Positions 8,173-17,217 are shown, numbered from the stretch's first letter. The stretch is DNA of 64,000 nt from an uncultured Sulfitobacter sp. (GCA_937928635.1 CALFWM010000011.1:1-64000); one strand, 5' to 3'. The notes: a model not told the origin generated them from the sequence alone. A program made the numbers and translations.

Positions 8173-9804
8173 ATGGACGTCGGAACGATCTCTCTTGTGC
8201 TGGTCTTTGGACTGGTCGCACTCCTCGCCATCGGCATGCCACTTGGGTTTGCCTCTGCCATCCTTGCTGTTGTTGTGTTGGTGATGAAATTTGAACCTGA
8301 CCTGCTGACCAATCCCTTCCTGTTCGGGGAGGGCATGTTAACCAGCAGGCCGGGCACCGGGCCGCTTTATCTGCTCACGCAAAAGGTCTTCGATCTGATG
8401 ACGGAATATGTCCTCATATCGGTGCCTCTCTTTATCTTTATGGCCGCCCTGCTGGAGCGGTCCGGCATTGCCAAGGAAATGTACAGCGCGCTGAATTACT
8501 GGCTGTCGGGTGTGCGTGGCGGCATTGCGATTGTGACCTCTCTGATGGCCGTTTTGATGGCCGCGATGTCGGGGATCATCGGCGGTGAAGTGGTCCTGTT
8601 GGGCCTGATCGCCCTGCCCCAGATGCTGCGCCTTGGCTATGATCGCAACCTTGCAATCGGGACGATCTGTGCCTCGGGTAGCCTTGGAACCATGATCCCG
8701 CCCTCGATTGTGCTGATCATCTATGGTCTGATCACGGAAACCTCGATCAAGGCGCTGTTCACCGGGGCATTCCTGCCCGGTTTCATGCTCGCAACCTTCA
8801 TCATCATCTACATCATCGCGCGCACGCAGTTGAACCCGTCGCTGGCCCCGCTGCCGGAACGGGATCCGAATGAACCTGCGGGCATGGAAAAATTCGGCAT
8901 CTTTCTGGCCTTTCTATCCGTCCTTGCTGCGGGCTTTGGCTCGCTTTTGTTCCTGCGCGCGATGTTCTTTACCGTGACGGGCCAAAACGCCAACCTGACA
9001 GAGCAAAACATCGAATCCATCACATTGGGCATGCCCCATCACGTGCCCTATCTTGGGGGCTTTGTTGCAATCGCGGTGCTGCTTGGGCTGTTTGTCTTTG
9101 GCCGCGAGCGTGTGCGTGTGGGCTGGCAAAACGGCAAAGGGCTGGTGCCGCCCTTCACCGTGATTGGTGTTGTGCTGGGCTCTATCTATGGCGGCATTTC
9201 CGGCATCACCGAGGCGGCGGGCATGGGGGCATTTGCCGTCTTTGTCATCGCCCTGATGCGGGGTGAGGCGTCCATTGCGCTGGTCTGGGACGCGCTGATG
9301 CGCACCTTGCGTTCCACGGGCACGATCATCTGGGTCACCATTGGTGCGGCCGCATTGGCCGGGGCCTATACGCTGGCCGGTGGTCCGTCCTACATTGCCA
9401 ACCTGATTGTCGGCGCGGAAATGCCCACCATGGTGGTCTTGCTGACCATGATGCTGATCCTACTGTTCATGGGTGCCTTTATGGACTGGGTTGGCATCGT
9501 GTTGCTGATCATCCCGGTGTTCCTGCCCATCGTGAAAAAGCTGCCCATTGATGAAATCGGGTTCATCGGCCAGCTTGAGCCCAGCCAGGTGTCAATCTGG
9601 TTTGGCGTGCTGTTTTGTATGAACATGCAGGTGAGCTTCCTTTCGCCGCCCTTTGGTCCGGCAGCCTTCTACCTCAAATCCGTGGCCCCGCCTGATATCT
9701 CACTCACGGATATCTTCCGCGGGTTCCTGCCGTTCATCTGCGTACAGCTCTGCGCGATTACCGTGCTGCTGATCTGGCCGTCCATTGTGACCATCCTGCT
9801 GTAG
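8173..9804 (+). CDS. TRAP transporter large permease (DctM family)
   Basis: A 543-residue polytopic inner-membrane protein that forms the ion-coupled transport channel. The start at 8173 follows the GGGAGAAATAGG segment and is one base from the dctQ stop. Family features include the glycine-rich segment GSLGTMIPPSIVLIIYG, the GGISGITEAAGMGAF region and the terminal FLSPPFGPAAFYLK. An insertion of roughly 100 residues near the middle (about 225-330) makes it longer than the ~430-residue basic DctM, as in other large-type TRAP permeases. Confidence 0.92.
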   Translation: MDVGTISLVLVFGLVALLAIGMPLGFASAILAVVVLVMKFEPDLLTNPFLFGEGMLTSRPGTGPLYLLTQKVFDLMTEYVLISVPLFIFMAALLERSGIAKEMYSALNYWLSGVRGGIAIVTSLMAVLMAAMSGIIGGEVVLLGLIALPQMLRLGYDRNLAIGTICASGSLGTMIPPSIVLIIYGLITETSIKALFTGAFLPGFMLATFIIIYIIARTQLNPSLAPLPERDPNEPAGMEKFGIFLAFLSVLAAGFGSLLFLRAMFFTVTGQNANLTEQNIESITLGMPHHVPYLGGFVAIAVLLGLFVFGRERVRVGWQNGKGLVPPFTVIGVVLGSIYGGISGITEAAGMGAFAVFVIALMRGEASIALVWDALMRTLRSTGTIIWVTIGAAALAGAYTLAGGPSYIANLIVGAEMPTMVVLLTMMLILLFMGAFMDWVGIVLLIIPVFLPIVKKLPIDEIGFIGQLEPSQVSIWFGVLFCMNMQVSFLSPPFGPAAFYLKSVAPPDISLTDIFRGFLPFICVQLCAITVLLIWPSIVTILL

Positions 9805-9816
9805 GAGCGTTTCAAA

Positions 9817-10764
9817 ATGCTGACCGCCAAACAGATCGAAACGTTCAACACCCAAGGATACCTTGTGGTGGAGGACGTTGTGGAGCCAGACCTGCTGGCC
9901 CGGATTCAGGCCGAATACGACGCATCACTCGCGCAACACTACACCAGGTGGCATGCCGAAGGGCTGGTTGCGGACCCAGCCGAAGGCCTCTCGTTCTGGG
10001 ACAAACTCGACCGGGCACGGGCCGCGAATCTGGAATGGTTTCAGCCGCTCGACATCTCATTGCCCCATGCGGACATCACGGAGGACACGCCGCTGCACAC
10101 CGGCCCTGCGGCCTTTGACCTGCTGACCCATGATCCCATTCTGGACCGAATTGAAAGCCTGATCGGCGGGGAGCTGACCTCCACCCCCATCCAGCACGTA
10201 CGCATCAAACCGCCCGAGCGTGAAGTGCAGCGGGATGAGGTGCGCGCCCATATCGTGGCCACCGCCTGGCATCAGGATCGTGGGGTGGGGCTGGAAGAGG
10301 CAGACCAGACCGAGATGGTCACCTGCTGGATCGCCGTCAATGACGCACGCATCGACAATGGCTGTTTGCAGGTCATCCCCAACCCGCCTGCCGAAATGTA
10401 CCCCCATTGCCCGCGCACGCAGACCACCATGGTGGAGGCGTTTGTAGAAGAAGACCGCGCCGTATATGCGCCCGTCAAGGCGGGCGGCATCGTGCTGATC
10501 CATCCGCTCACACCCCATTGCGCTGCTGCGAACACATCGGATGGCTACCGCTGGTCCTTCGACATTCGCTACAACGTCACGGGCCAGCCCACCGGGCGCG
10601 CACAATTTCCGGATTTCATCGCCCGGTCGCGCGCCAATCCCCGCACGGAATTGCGCGACTGGCGCACATGGCAGGACATGTGGCATCAGGCGCGCAGCAC
10701 CGCCGCCACCAGCCCCTATATTGATCAGCACCGCTGGCAGCATGACAGCCCGGGGTGTGCGTGA
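9817..10764 (+). CDS. phytanoyl-CoA dioxygenase (PhyH) family protein
   Basis: A 315-residue putative Fe(II)/2-oxoglutarate-dependent oxygenase. The iron facial triad is visible as His152-x-Asp154 (AWHQD) and distal His234 (LTPHCAAANTS); an arginine in GYRWSFDIRY probably binds 2-oxoglutarate. It follows the TRAP large permease by 12 bp and precedes the altronate-dehydratase-family gene by three bases, so it belongs to the operon. Bacterial PhyH proteins hydroxylate or dealkylate small polar molecules, not only phytanoyl-CoA. An oxygenase is unusual in a sugar-acid operon and may act on a substituted (for example O-methylated) substrate; that is speculation. Confidence 0.85.
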   Translation: MLTAKQIETFNTQGYLVVEDVVEPDLLARIQAEYDASLAQHYTRWHAEGLVADPAEGLSFWDKLDRARAANLEWFQPLDISLPHADITEDTPLHTGPAAFDLLTHDPILDRIESLIGGELTSTPIQHVRIKPPEREVQRDEVRAHIVATAWHQDRGVGLEEADQTEMVTCWIAVNDARIDNGCLQVIPNPPAEMYPHCPRTQTTMVEAFVEEDRAVYAPVKAGGIVLIHPLTPHCAAANTSDGYRWSFDIRYNVTGQPTGRAQFPDFIARSRANPRTELRDWRTWQDMWHQARSTAATSPYIDQHRWQHDSPGCA

Positions 10765-10767
10765 TCC

Positions 10768-12267
10768 ATGGCACTGCTCAGACTTGACCCCTCCGACAAC
10801 GTCGCCACGGCAACCGCCCCGCTAGAGGTCGGGACACCGGTCGATGGCATCACCCCGACGGCCCTGATCGCGCGGGGCCACAAGATCGCGGTGGAAGCGA
10901 TCCCGAATGGTGCGCCCGTGCTCAAATACGCCCAACTCATTGGCTTTGCCGCGGGCGACATTGCTGTGGGCGATCATGTTCACACCCACAACGTCGATTT
11001 TCGCAACCGCGAGATGGATTACGAGTTTGCCACCAACCTGCGCCCTGTCACGCCCGCCCGCCAAGACACTTTCATGGGCTACAAACGCAACAACGGCAGC
11101 GTCGGAACACGCAACTACATCGCCGTTCTAACTTCTGTAAACTGCTCCGCCACCGCTGCGCGGCGCATCGCGGCACATTTCACGCCCGAGGTGCTGGCCG
11201 AGTATCCCAACGTGGATGGCGTTGTTGCCTATGTGCATGGCACGGGCTGCGGTATGGCAGGTGATGGCGAGGGGTTTGAGGCTCTGCAACGTGTCATGTG
11301 GGGCTTTGCGCGCCATGCCAATCATGGCGGCGTGCTGATGGTCGGTCTGGGCTGTGAGATGAACCAGATCGACTGGCTGCTAGAAGCCTGGGGGTTAAAA
11401 CATGGGCCGCTCTTTCAGACCATGAACATCCAGAACGTGGCCGGATTTTCGCGCACCGTTCAGATGGGCATTGAAAAGGTACAGGCGATGTTGCCGCTGG
11501 CCAATCAGGCCACGCGCACGCCTTGCCCGGCATCTGAGATCAAGCTGGCCCTGCAATGTGGCGGCTCTGACGCATGGTCTGGGGTGACGGCCAACCCAGC
11601 CCTTGGTCACGCCTGCGATCTGCTGGTCGCGCAGGGCGGCACCGGCGTGCTGGCCGAAACGCCGGAAATTTACGGCGCAGAGCACCTGCTGACCCGCCGC
11701 GCGGTTGACGCGGATGTCGGCAAACGCCTGATTGGCCTGATTGACTGGTGGCAGGATTATACAGCCCGCAACAAAGGCTCGATGGACAACAACCCCTCGC
11801 CGGGGAACAAGGCGGGGGGGCTGACCACAATCCTGGAAAAATCGCTGGGCGCGGCGGCCAAGGGCGGCACATCGCCTCTTGTGGACGTGCTGAAATACGC
11901 GGAAGTCATCCGCACCCCCGGTTTCAACTTTATGGACAGCCCCGGATACGATCCGGCAAGCGTTACGGGGCAAATGGCGTCTGGTTGCAATATGGTGTGT
12001 TTCACCACCGGGCGCGGTTCGGCCTATGGTTCCAAACCCGCCCCAACGATCAAGATCGCCACCAATGATGAACTGGCCCGCCGCATGGATGAGGACATGG
12101 ACATCAACGCCGGCACGATCCTGACCGAAGACATCAGCATTGAGAAAAAGGGGCGCGAGATATACGAACTGGTGCTGCGCGTGGCCTCTGGGGAGGCGTC
12201 AAAATCTGAGGCCCAGGGTTTGGGCGATGATGAATTTGTCCCCTGGCAAATTGGCGCGGTCATGTGA
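10768..12267 (+). CDS. altronate dehydratase (UxaA) family protein
   Basis: A 499-residue two-domain protein. Residues ~1-100 form the SAF-like domain with GDHVHTHN (68-75), whose histidines are typical of the metal site. The remainder is the large UxaA/GarD domain, with FMGYKRNNGSVGTRNYI, the GTGCGM segment, LALQCGGSDAWSG and ASGCNMVCFTTGRGS. The family dehydrates altronate, galactarate or related acids to 2-keto-3-deoxy acids. It is the third dehydratase-type enzyme of the island, besides the IlvD/Edd and enolase-superfamily proteins. The next gene starts inside its stop codon. Confidence 0.88.
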   Translation: MALLRLDPSDNVATATAPLEVGTPVDGITPTALIARGHKIAVEAIPNGAPVLKYAQLIGFAAGDIAVGDHVHTHNVDFRNREMDYEFATNLRPVTPARQDTFMGYKRNNGSVGTRNYIAVLTSVNCSATAARRIAAHFTPEVLAEYPNVDGVVAYVHGTGCGMAGDGEGFEALQRVMWGFARHANHGGVLMVGLGCEMNQIDWLLEAWGLKHGPLFQTMNIQNVAGFSRTVQMGIEKVQAMLPLANQATRTPCPASEIKLALQCGGSDAWSGVTANPALGHACDLLVAQGGTGVLAETPEIYGAEHLLTRRAVDADVGKRLIGLIDWWQDYTARNKGSMDNNPSPGNKAGGLTTILEKSLGAAAKGGTSPLVDVLKYAEVIRTPGFNFMDSPGYDPASVTGQMASGCNMVCFTTGRGSAYGSKPAPTIKIATNDELARRMDEDMDINAGTILTEDISIEKKGREIYELVLRVASGEASKSEAQGLGDDEFVPWQIGAVM

Positions 12268-13274
12268 CGCGGATTTTGGTGATGGGCGCGGGGTTGATTG
12301 GTATCCGCCATGTGGCGCGCGTTTTGGCGCATGAAGGCTGCACGCTGGTCGGCGTTGTGGACCCGGTGGTTGACCCCGGCCAAGGTGTTGCGCATTTCAC
12401 GGACATTGCTGAGGTAGACACCCCCGTGGATGGCGTGATCATTGCCACGCCCACCGCCCTGCACGCAGAGCACGGGATCGCGGCGGCCCAACGCGGCTGG
12501 CATATCCTGATGGAAAAACCCGTGACCGAAACCCCGCAAGACGCGCGCGCGCTGGCCGATGCGGTGCAGTCGGCAAACGTTGCCTGTCTTGTCGGGCATC
12601 ACCGGCGCTATCATCCCTGCGTGCAGCGCCTGCGCGACATGGTGCAGGGCGGCGAGATCGGCACGCCCGTGACCTCCACCCTGATCTGGGCGATGCGCAA
12701 ACCGGATGCCTATTTTGACACCGCATGGCGGCAAACCGGCGGCAGTCCGGTGATGATCAATCTGGTGCATGACATTGACCTGCTCCGCTTTGTGCTGGGC
12801 GAGGTCAGTGACATGACCGCCCTTGCCAATGCCCCGATCCGGCGCGCGGGCCGCGTGGAAAGTGGCGGCGCTGTGCTGCGCTTTGACAGCGGTGCCATTG
12901 CGACAATCAGCTTTGCCGATACCACGCCCAGCCCCTGGGGGTTTGAGGCCGGGACCGGGGAAAACCCCAACATCGCCACAACCCGACAGGACATGTGGTG
13001 GATCACCGGCACCAGGGGCGGCATCGCGTTTCCTTCGCTCACCAAATGGGGCGGTGCCACGGATTGGTCAAATCCCGCGCAGCCTACGCCATGCCCCATG
13101 CCAAACGCCGTGCCGTTGGATGCACAGCTTGACCACTTTATCGACGTCATTGCAGGGCGCGCGGCCCCAATCATCGACATTACTGATGCCGCCGCATCGC
13201 TTAGCGTGACCCGCTCTTTAGAAGATTTGCTTGCCCCCATGGCACAGCCCCCCACACCCCATCACATTCAATAG
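12264..13274 (+). CDS. Gfo/Idh/MocA-family oxidoreductase
   Basis: A 336-residue NAD(P)-dependent sugar or cyclitol dehydrogenase. The GTG start at 12264 overlaps the TGA stop of the preceding gene (GTGA). The Rossmann motif is MGAGLIGIRH (7-16) and the characteristic EKPV, with catalytic Lys85, is present. The C-terminal half forms the alpha/beta substrate domain with MINLVHDIDLLRF. It likely oxidises a hydroxyl of the catabolised sugar or lactone; the exact substrate cannot be deduced. Confidence 0.88.
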   Translation: MTRILVMGAGLIGIRHVARVLAHEGCTLVGVVDPVVDPGQGVAHFTDIAEVDTPVDGVIIATPTALHAEHGIAAAQRGWHILMEKPVTETPQDARALADAVQSANVACLVGHHRRYHPCVQRLRDMVQGGEIGTPVTSTLIWAMRKPDAYFDTAWRQTGGSPVMINLVHDIDLLRFVLGEVSDMTALANAPIRRAGRVESGGAVLRFDSGAIATISFADTTPSPWGFEAGTGENPNIATTRQDMWWITGTRGGIAFPSLTKWGGATDWSNPAQPTPCPMPNAVPLDAQLDHFIDVIAGRAAPIIDITDAAASLSVTRSLEDLLAPMAQPPTPHHIQ

Positions 13275-13284
13275 GAGAACACCC

Positions 13285-14172
13285 ATGAGCAAACCAGACA
13301 TCGGATTTATCGGATTGGGCCTGATGGGGGCCGCCATGGTCTCCCGATTGCAAGATCAGGGCTACAAAGTGACCGTCACCGCCAACCGATCACGCCCCAA
13401 CATTGACGCGGCTGTGGCCCGCGGCGCAACAGAGGTTGCGACCGCCCGCGACGTGGCTGCCGCAAGCGACATCGTGATGCTGTGCATGGACACCTCTGCC
13501 AGTGTGGAGGGCCGCATGCGCGGAACTGACGGCATCATCGCAGGCCTGCGCGACGGCGCGGTTGTGGTGGATTTTGGCACCTCCCTGCCTGCCAGCACTC
13601 GCACGCTCGCCGCAGAAGTGGCGGCGGCTGGCGGCAGCTACCTTGACGCGCCTTTGGGGCGCACACCTGCGCATGCCTATGACGGATTGCTCAATATCAT
13701 GACCGCCGGAGACAAAGGTGCCTTTGACAGGATCGAACCAACACTCAAGGACCTTGGCGAGAACGTCTTTTATCTGGGCGCGTCCGGGGCCGGGCATACC
13801 ACCAAGCTGATCAACAACTTCTTTGGCATGACCGTGGCCAACGCCATGGCCGAAGCCTTTGCCATGGCCGATGTCCAAGGGGTGGACCGCCAACAGGTCT
13901 ATGACGTCATAGCCGCAGGCCCGCTGCATTCCGGGATGATGGATTTTGTCAAAGCCTACGGCGTGGACGGTGACCCCACAATGCTGGCTTTTGCCATCAA
14001 AAACGCGGCCAAAGACGTGGGATACTACAGTCAGATGGCCAAGGACGCGGGCACAGCATCTGTCATGGCGACCGGTGCGTTGACCGGGCTGAACGCGGCG
14101 GTCGAAGCTGGCAAAGGCGACGAAATGGTCAGCCAGATGGTGGATTACTACGCCGAAAAACTCAAAGGCTGA
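13285..14172 (+). CDS. NAD(P)-dependent beta-hydroxyacid dehydrogenase (second paralogue)
   Basis: A 295-residue 3-hydroxyisobutyrate dehydrogenase-family protein. The start at 13285 follows AGGAG. The GLGLMG motif (10-15) and catalytic Lys174 (TTKLINNFF) are present. The substrate-binding motif is DAPLGRTPAH, not the DAPVSGG of the paralogue at 3052, so the two probably use different substrates. It belongs to the TRAP operon, 10 bp after the Gfo/Idh gene and four bases before the EamA gene. Confidence 0.85.
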   Translation: MSKPDIGFIGLGLMGAAMVSRLQDQGYKVTVTANRSRPNIDAAVARGATEVATARDVAAASDIVMLCMDTSASVEGRMRGTDGIIAGLRDGAVVVDFGTSLPASTRTLAAEVAAAGGSYLDAPLGRTPAHAYDGLLNIMTAGDKGAFDRIEPTLKDLGENVFYLGASGAGHTTKLINNFFGMTVANAMAEAFAMADVQGVDRQQVYDVIAAGPLHSGMMDFVKAYGVDGDPTMLAFAIKNAAKDVGYYSQMAKDAGTASVMATGALTGLNAAVEAGKGDEMVSQMVDYYAEKLKG

Positions 14173-14176
14173 CGCA

Positions 14177-15052
14177 ATGGGCACCCGCCCCCAAGCGGAT
14201 CTGATGGCCATCGGCATTGTGATGATGCTGGTGGCCAATTTTCTGTTTGCGACACTGGATACCAGCGTCAAATGGATGCTGGGCTTTGGCATCCCTGCCC
14301 TGCAACTGGCGTTCTTTCGCTATGCGGGGCATTTTGCCATCTCGGCCCTTGGCATGTTGCGACAGCGCGACTGGGACCGATTAAAGGGCGGTGGGCGCCC
14401 CGGCATGGTCACCCTGCGCGGCGCGATGCTGGTGGGGGCCACCATGGGTAATTTTGTGGCGCTCAGCTATCTGCCGCTCACAATCACCTCTGCCATCATG
14501 TTCTCGGTCCCGATTTTTGTGTGCCTGCTGTCGGTACGGGTTCTGGAAGAACATGTGGGGCCGTGGCGTTGGTCTGCAATTCTGCTGGGCTTTATCGGTG
14601 TGCTGATCGTGGTGCAGCCTTTTGGCGAGGCGTTTCATTGGGCGGCACCCTTATGCGTCTTCAACGCCCTGATGATGGCAATCTATTCGCTGATGACCCG
14701 TGCCCTGGCACGGCAGGTCAGCCCGCAAACCCTGCAACTCTATGGCGGCGGCATTGGCACGCTGATCCTTGCGCCCTTTGCCATCGTCCTATGGGTGCCG
14801 CCCAGTGGCGCGATGATCTGGCTGGGGTTGGCCTGGCTGGGTCTGGCGGGCTGGATCGGTCATGAGCTTCTGACCCGCGCCCACGCGATTGCCCCGGCCA
14901 ATGCATTGATGCCCTTTTCCTACAGCTTCCTCATCTATATGACGCTGTTTGACGTGCTGTTGTTTATGCACATGCCGGATGCCCGCGAAATGCTGGGCAT
15001 TTCCATCATCGTTTTTGCCGGACTTGTGATCTGGTATCGGGGCCGCACATGA
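14177..15052 (+). CDS. EamA/DMT-family transporter
   Basis: A 291-residue integral membrane protein with two EamA repeats and about ten hydrophobic helices, of the drug/metabolite transporter superfamily. Proteins of this kind import or export small metabolites. It is joined to the operon (four bases after the preceding stop) and its stop overlaps the aldose epimerase start (ATGA). It might export a by-product or be a second uptake route; nothing in the sequence fixes this. A similar protein is encoded at 49104. Confidence 0.85.
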   Translation: MGTRPQADLMAIGIVMMLVANFLFATLDTSVKWMLGFGIPALQLAFFRYAGHFAISALGMLRQRDWDRLKGGGRPGMVTLRGAMLVGATMGNFVALSYLPLTITSAIMFSVPIFVCLLSVRVLEEHVGPWRWSAILLGFIGVLIVVQPFGEAFHWAAPLCVFNALMMAIYSLMTRALARQVSPQTLQLYGGGIGTLILAPFAIVLWVPPSGAMIWLGLAWLGLAGWIGHELLTRAHAIAPANALMPFSYSFLIYMTLFDVLLFMHMPDAREMLGISIIVFAGLVIWYRGRT

Positions 15053-16005
15053 GTGACATTATCACACTTGAGAATGACAGGTTGCAGGTGAGGCTGCTGG
15101 CACGTGGGGCCACCCTGACGAGCCTGCGTTTTGCCGGGCAGTCACGTAATCTGGTGCTTGGCTACGTCGACCCGGCGGATCACGCGCGCATCCCGGGTTT
15201 TGCGGGGCACCTTGCCGGGCCTGTCGCCAACCGCGTCCGCGCGGGCCGGGTTGTGATCGACGGCGAAACCTTTCAGATGCCATTGAATGAGGGCGGGCGC
15301 ACCTGTCTGCATTCCGGTGTGGATGGCGTGCACGCACAGGTCTGGGCCTGCGCCAGCCAGAACGACAATCAGGTGACCTTTGCCTGCACCCTGCAAGATG
15401 GTCAGAATGGCCTGCCGGGCAACCGCGCCATCACTGCGCAATATGCCGTGACGGGCAGCACCCTGCGCCTGACGATCCGCGCGCAAAGCGACAAAAGCAC
15501 GCCAATCAACATCGCATCACATCCCTATTGGAACCTTGATGGCGCTGCGGATGTCTCTGGCCACAGCCTTGAGGTGGCGGCGCACAGCTATCTGCCCACG
15601 GATGCACACAACCTGCCAACCGGAGAGATCAGACCTGTTGATGGCACGCCTTTGAATTTTCGCCGCCCCAAGGCTGTTCCCCTGGACCCAACGCTTGATC
15701 TGAACTTTTGCCTGAGCGAAACCATGGCCGACACCCCGGCTCCTGTGGCCACCCTGCGTGGCAGGGACGGGACATCTTTGCACATCGCCACCACCTGCCC
15801 CGGTTTGCAGGTTTACACCGGCGCACATTTGCCCGATATGCCCGTCGCCATGGCGGATTGCCCACCGCTGGCACCTTTTGCAGGTATCGCGCTGGAACCA
15901 CAGCACTGGCCCGATGCCCCCCATCACAGCCATTTCCCGCAGATCACCCTGCACCCCGGTGAGACATACCAGCAGATCACCGAATATCGGTTAACGCCCC
16001 GGTAA
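15049..16005 (+). CDS. aldose 1-epimerase family protein (GalM-like)
   Basis: A 318-residue beta-sandwich enzyme that interconverts the anomers of aldoses. His88 (CLHSG) and His158 (IASHPYWNLDG) match the catalytic histidines, and the glutamate in GIALEPQHWPD near residue 283 matches the general base. It is the last gene of the operon, coupled to the EamA gene by an ATGA overlap. Its presence suggests that a free aldose, not only an aldonate, is handled by the pathway, which would fit a route through the Gfo/Idh dehydrogenase. Confidence 0.88.
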   Translation: MSDIITLENDRLQVRLLARGATLTSLRFAGQSRNLVLGYVDPADHARIPGFAGHLAGPVANRVRAGRVVIDGETFQMPLNEGGRTCLHSGVDGVHAQVWACASQNDNQVTFACTLQDGQNGLPGNRAITAQYAVTGSTLRLTIRAQSDKSTPINIASHPYWNLDGAADVSGHSLEVAAHSYLPTDAHNLPTGEIRPVDGTPLNFRRPKAVPLDPTLDLNFCLSETMADTPAPVATLRGRDGTSLHIATTCPGLQVYTGAHLPDMPVAMADCPPLAPFAGIALEPQHWPDAPHHSHFPQITLHPGETYQQITEYRLTPR

Positions 16006-16138
16006 CACTGTCTTAACCCTACCGTAACAATGGCGTGAAAACACCCCATTTGCGCCTTTCCCCGGTCTGGATCGGGCTCTAGCTTATCGGGTGGGGGCGT
16101 TCTGCCGGGTGTTTCGGCAGGTTGCAAGGAGTGATCCA

Positions 16139-16267
16139 ATGGGCCAGAGTGACCCCCCCCAAGCGCCACAAAAAAACAACAGTCAAAAAGACCAACAACA
16201 GGCCAAATCCTCAGAACGGGACCAGCCTGAGACACCCCCGGTCATTACGGATTATGCCAGCCTCTAG
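16139..16267 (+). CDS. small hydrophilic Gln-rich protein (42 aa), hypothetical
   Basis: An open frame of 42 codons. ATG 16139 is preceded by AAGGAG at a good distance and the frame ends at TAG 16265-16267. The product is highly charged and rich in Gln, Lys, Asp and Pro, with no hydrophobic segment, ending PPVITDYASL. The 133-bp leader from the epimerase gene and the good ribosome site support a real gene, but I do not recognise a family. It could be a disordered protein; coding status needs comparison with relatives. Confidence 0.5.
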   Translation: MGQSDPPQAPQKNNSQKDQQQAKSSERDQPETPPVITDYASL

Positions 16268-16305
16268 GACGTGACAGCGCGCGGCGCGTTGACTAACCTG
16301 TCCGC

Positions 16306-16632
16306 ATGAGCACACCTGTTTCTTCGATCCGCAACCTTGGCCCTGCCTTTGAAACCGCCTGCGCCAAGGCGGGCATCACCAGCGCGGAGGACCTGCGCGA
16401 ATTGGGTGCCGATGCGGCCTATGCAAAGCTGCTGAGCTCTGGCACCCAACCGCATTTCATTGGCTATTACGTGTTGGTCATGGGTCTGCAAGGACGCCCC
16501 TGGAACGATTGCAAAGGGGCGGAGAAAAAAGCATTGCGTGTGAAATTCGACGCGCTTAAGGCCCAGCATCATGACCCTGTGGAGAGCGATTTTGAGCGGA
16601 TGATGAACCTGATTGGCGTGCGGGAAAGCTAA
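16306..16632 (+). CDS. TfoX C-terminal domain protein
   Basis: A 108-residue protein consisting only of the TfoX/Sxy C-terminal helix-hairpin-helix-like domain: SIRNLGPAFETACAKAGI, the AEDLRELGADAAYAKL segment, and GYYVLVMGLQGRPWND. In enterics Sxy regulates competence genes with CRP. Stand-alone C-terminal-domain proteins are common in alphaproteobacteria and their role is unknown. It starts 38 bp after the small gene at 16139. Confidence 0.8.
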   Translation: MSTPVSSIRNLGPAFETACAKAGITSAEDLRELGADAAYAKLLSSGTQPHFIGYYVLVMGLQGRPWNDCKGAEKKALRVKFDALKAQHHDPVESDFERMMNLIGVRES

Positions 16633-16701
16633 GCGCCTCACCTCAACAACCGGCGCGAACTTCTTGAAAACGCGCACCTTCACCCCCATGTATGATGTAT
16701 C

Positions 16702-17079
16702 ATGAACTTTGACACACACCCCCACGCGGCTGATCTGGCCCGGTTGCGTAAACTCGCCATCGCGATGGACAGCGCATTTTTGGTGCCCGGCACCAGCATC
16801 CGTCTGGGCTGGGACGCGATCCTGGGGTTTGTCCCCGTGGTGGGCGATGCCCTGACCCTGGCCCCATCGGCCTTTATCATCCGCGAGGCTTACCGGATGG
16901 GGGCCACCAAACCCTTGCTGGTCCGGATGGGGCTGAACACAGCACTCGACTTTGTGCTCGGGGCGATCCCGCTGGTTGGTGACATCTTTGACATTGGCTG
17001 GCAGTCCAAAACCCGCAACGTGAACCTGCTGCACAGCCATCTGGCCAAAAACGTGGTCACCTATAGCGCCCAACCTTAA
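16702..17079 (+). CDS. DUF4112 domain protein
   Basis: A 125-residue small membrane-associated protein: MDSAFLVPGTSIRLGWDAIL, LGFVPVVGDALTLAPSAFII and GAIPLVGDIFDIGWQSK, the two G-x-(I/V)-P-(L/V)-V-GD motifs typical of DUF4112. Function unknown. Its last codons and stop (17065-17079) lie inside a 98-bp palindromic element, so the C-terminal residues SAQP come from the repeat. Confidence 0.82.
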   Translation: MNFDTHPHAADLARLRKLAIAMDSAFLVPGTSIRLGWDAILGFVPVVGDALTLAPSAFIIREAYRMGATKPLLVRMGLNTALDFVLGAIPLVGDIFDIGWQSKTRNVNLLHSHLAKNVVTYSAQP

Positions 17080-17162
17080 ACTTGAATCGTCGATACCCTG
17101 CCAGGCTACGCCTTCTCGGGACATCGACGATAAACGATGTTTCAGGTTAAAGGTTGGACGCT
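17065..17162. repeat. 98-bp inverted-repeat element, copy A
   Basis: The element begins AGCGCCCAACC and ends GGTTGGACGCT; its ends pair over more than 20 bases. Inside, ATCGTCGAT (17086-17094) pairs with ATCGACGAT (17123-17131). It has the same length as the copy at 21397-21494 and about 83% identity (81/98 by eye). Two positions near the outer end differ between the copies as paired changes. It overlaps the 3' end of the DUF4112 gene and abuts the ndk terminator. Confidence 0.8.
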
Positions 17163-17164
17163 TT

Positions 17165-17190
17165 AAAAAAGGGCCGCCCTTTGGCAGCCC
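17165..17190 (-). terminator. intrinsic terminator of ndk
   Basis: Read on the minus strand, GGGCTGCC-AAAG-GGCGGCCC forms an 8-bp stem (one G-U pair) followed by six T. It lies 27 bp after the ndk stop. Confidence 0.85.
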
Positions 17191-17217
17191 CTTCTGTTCT
17201 TTTAAAATAACCGGGAT

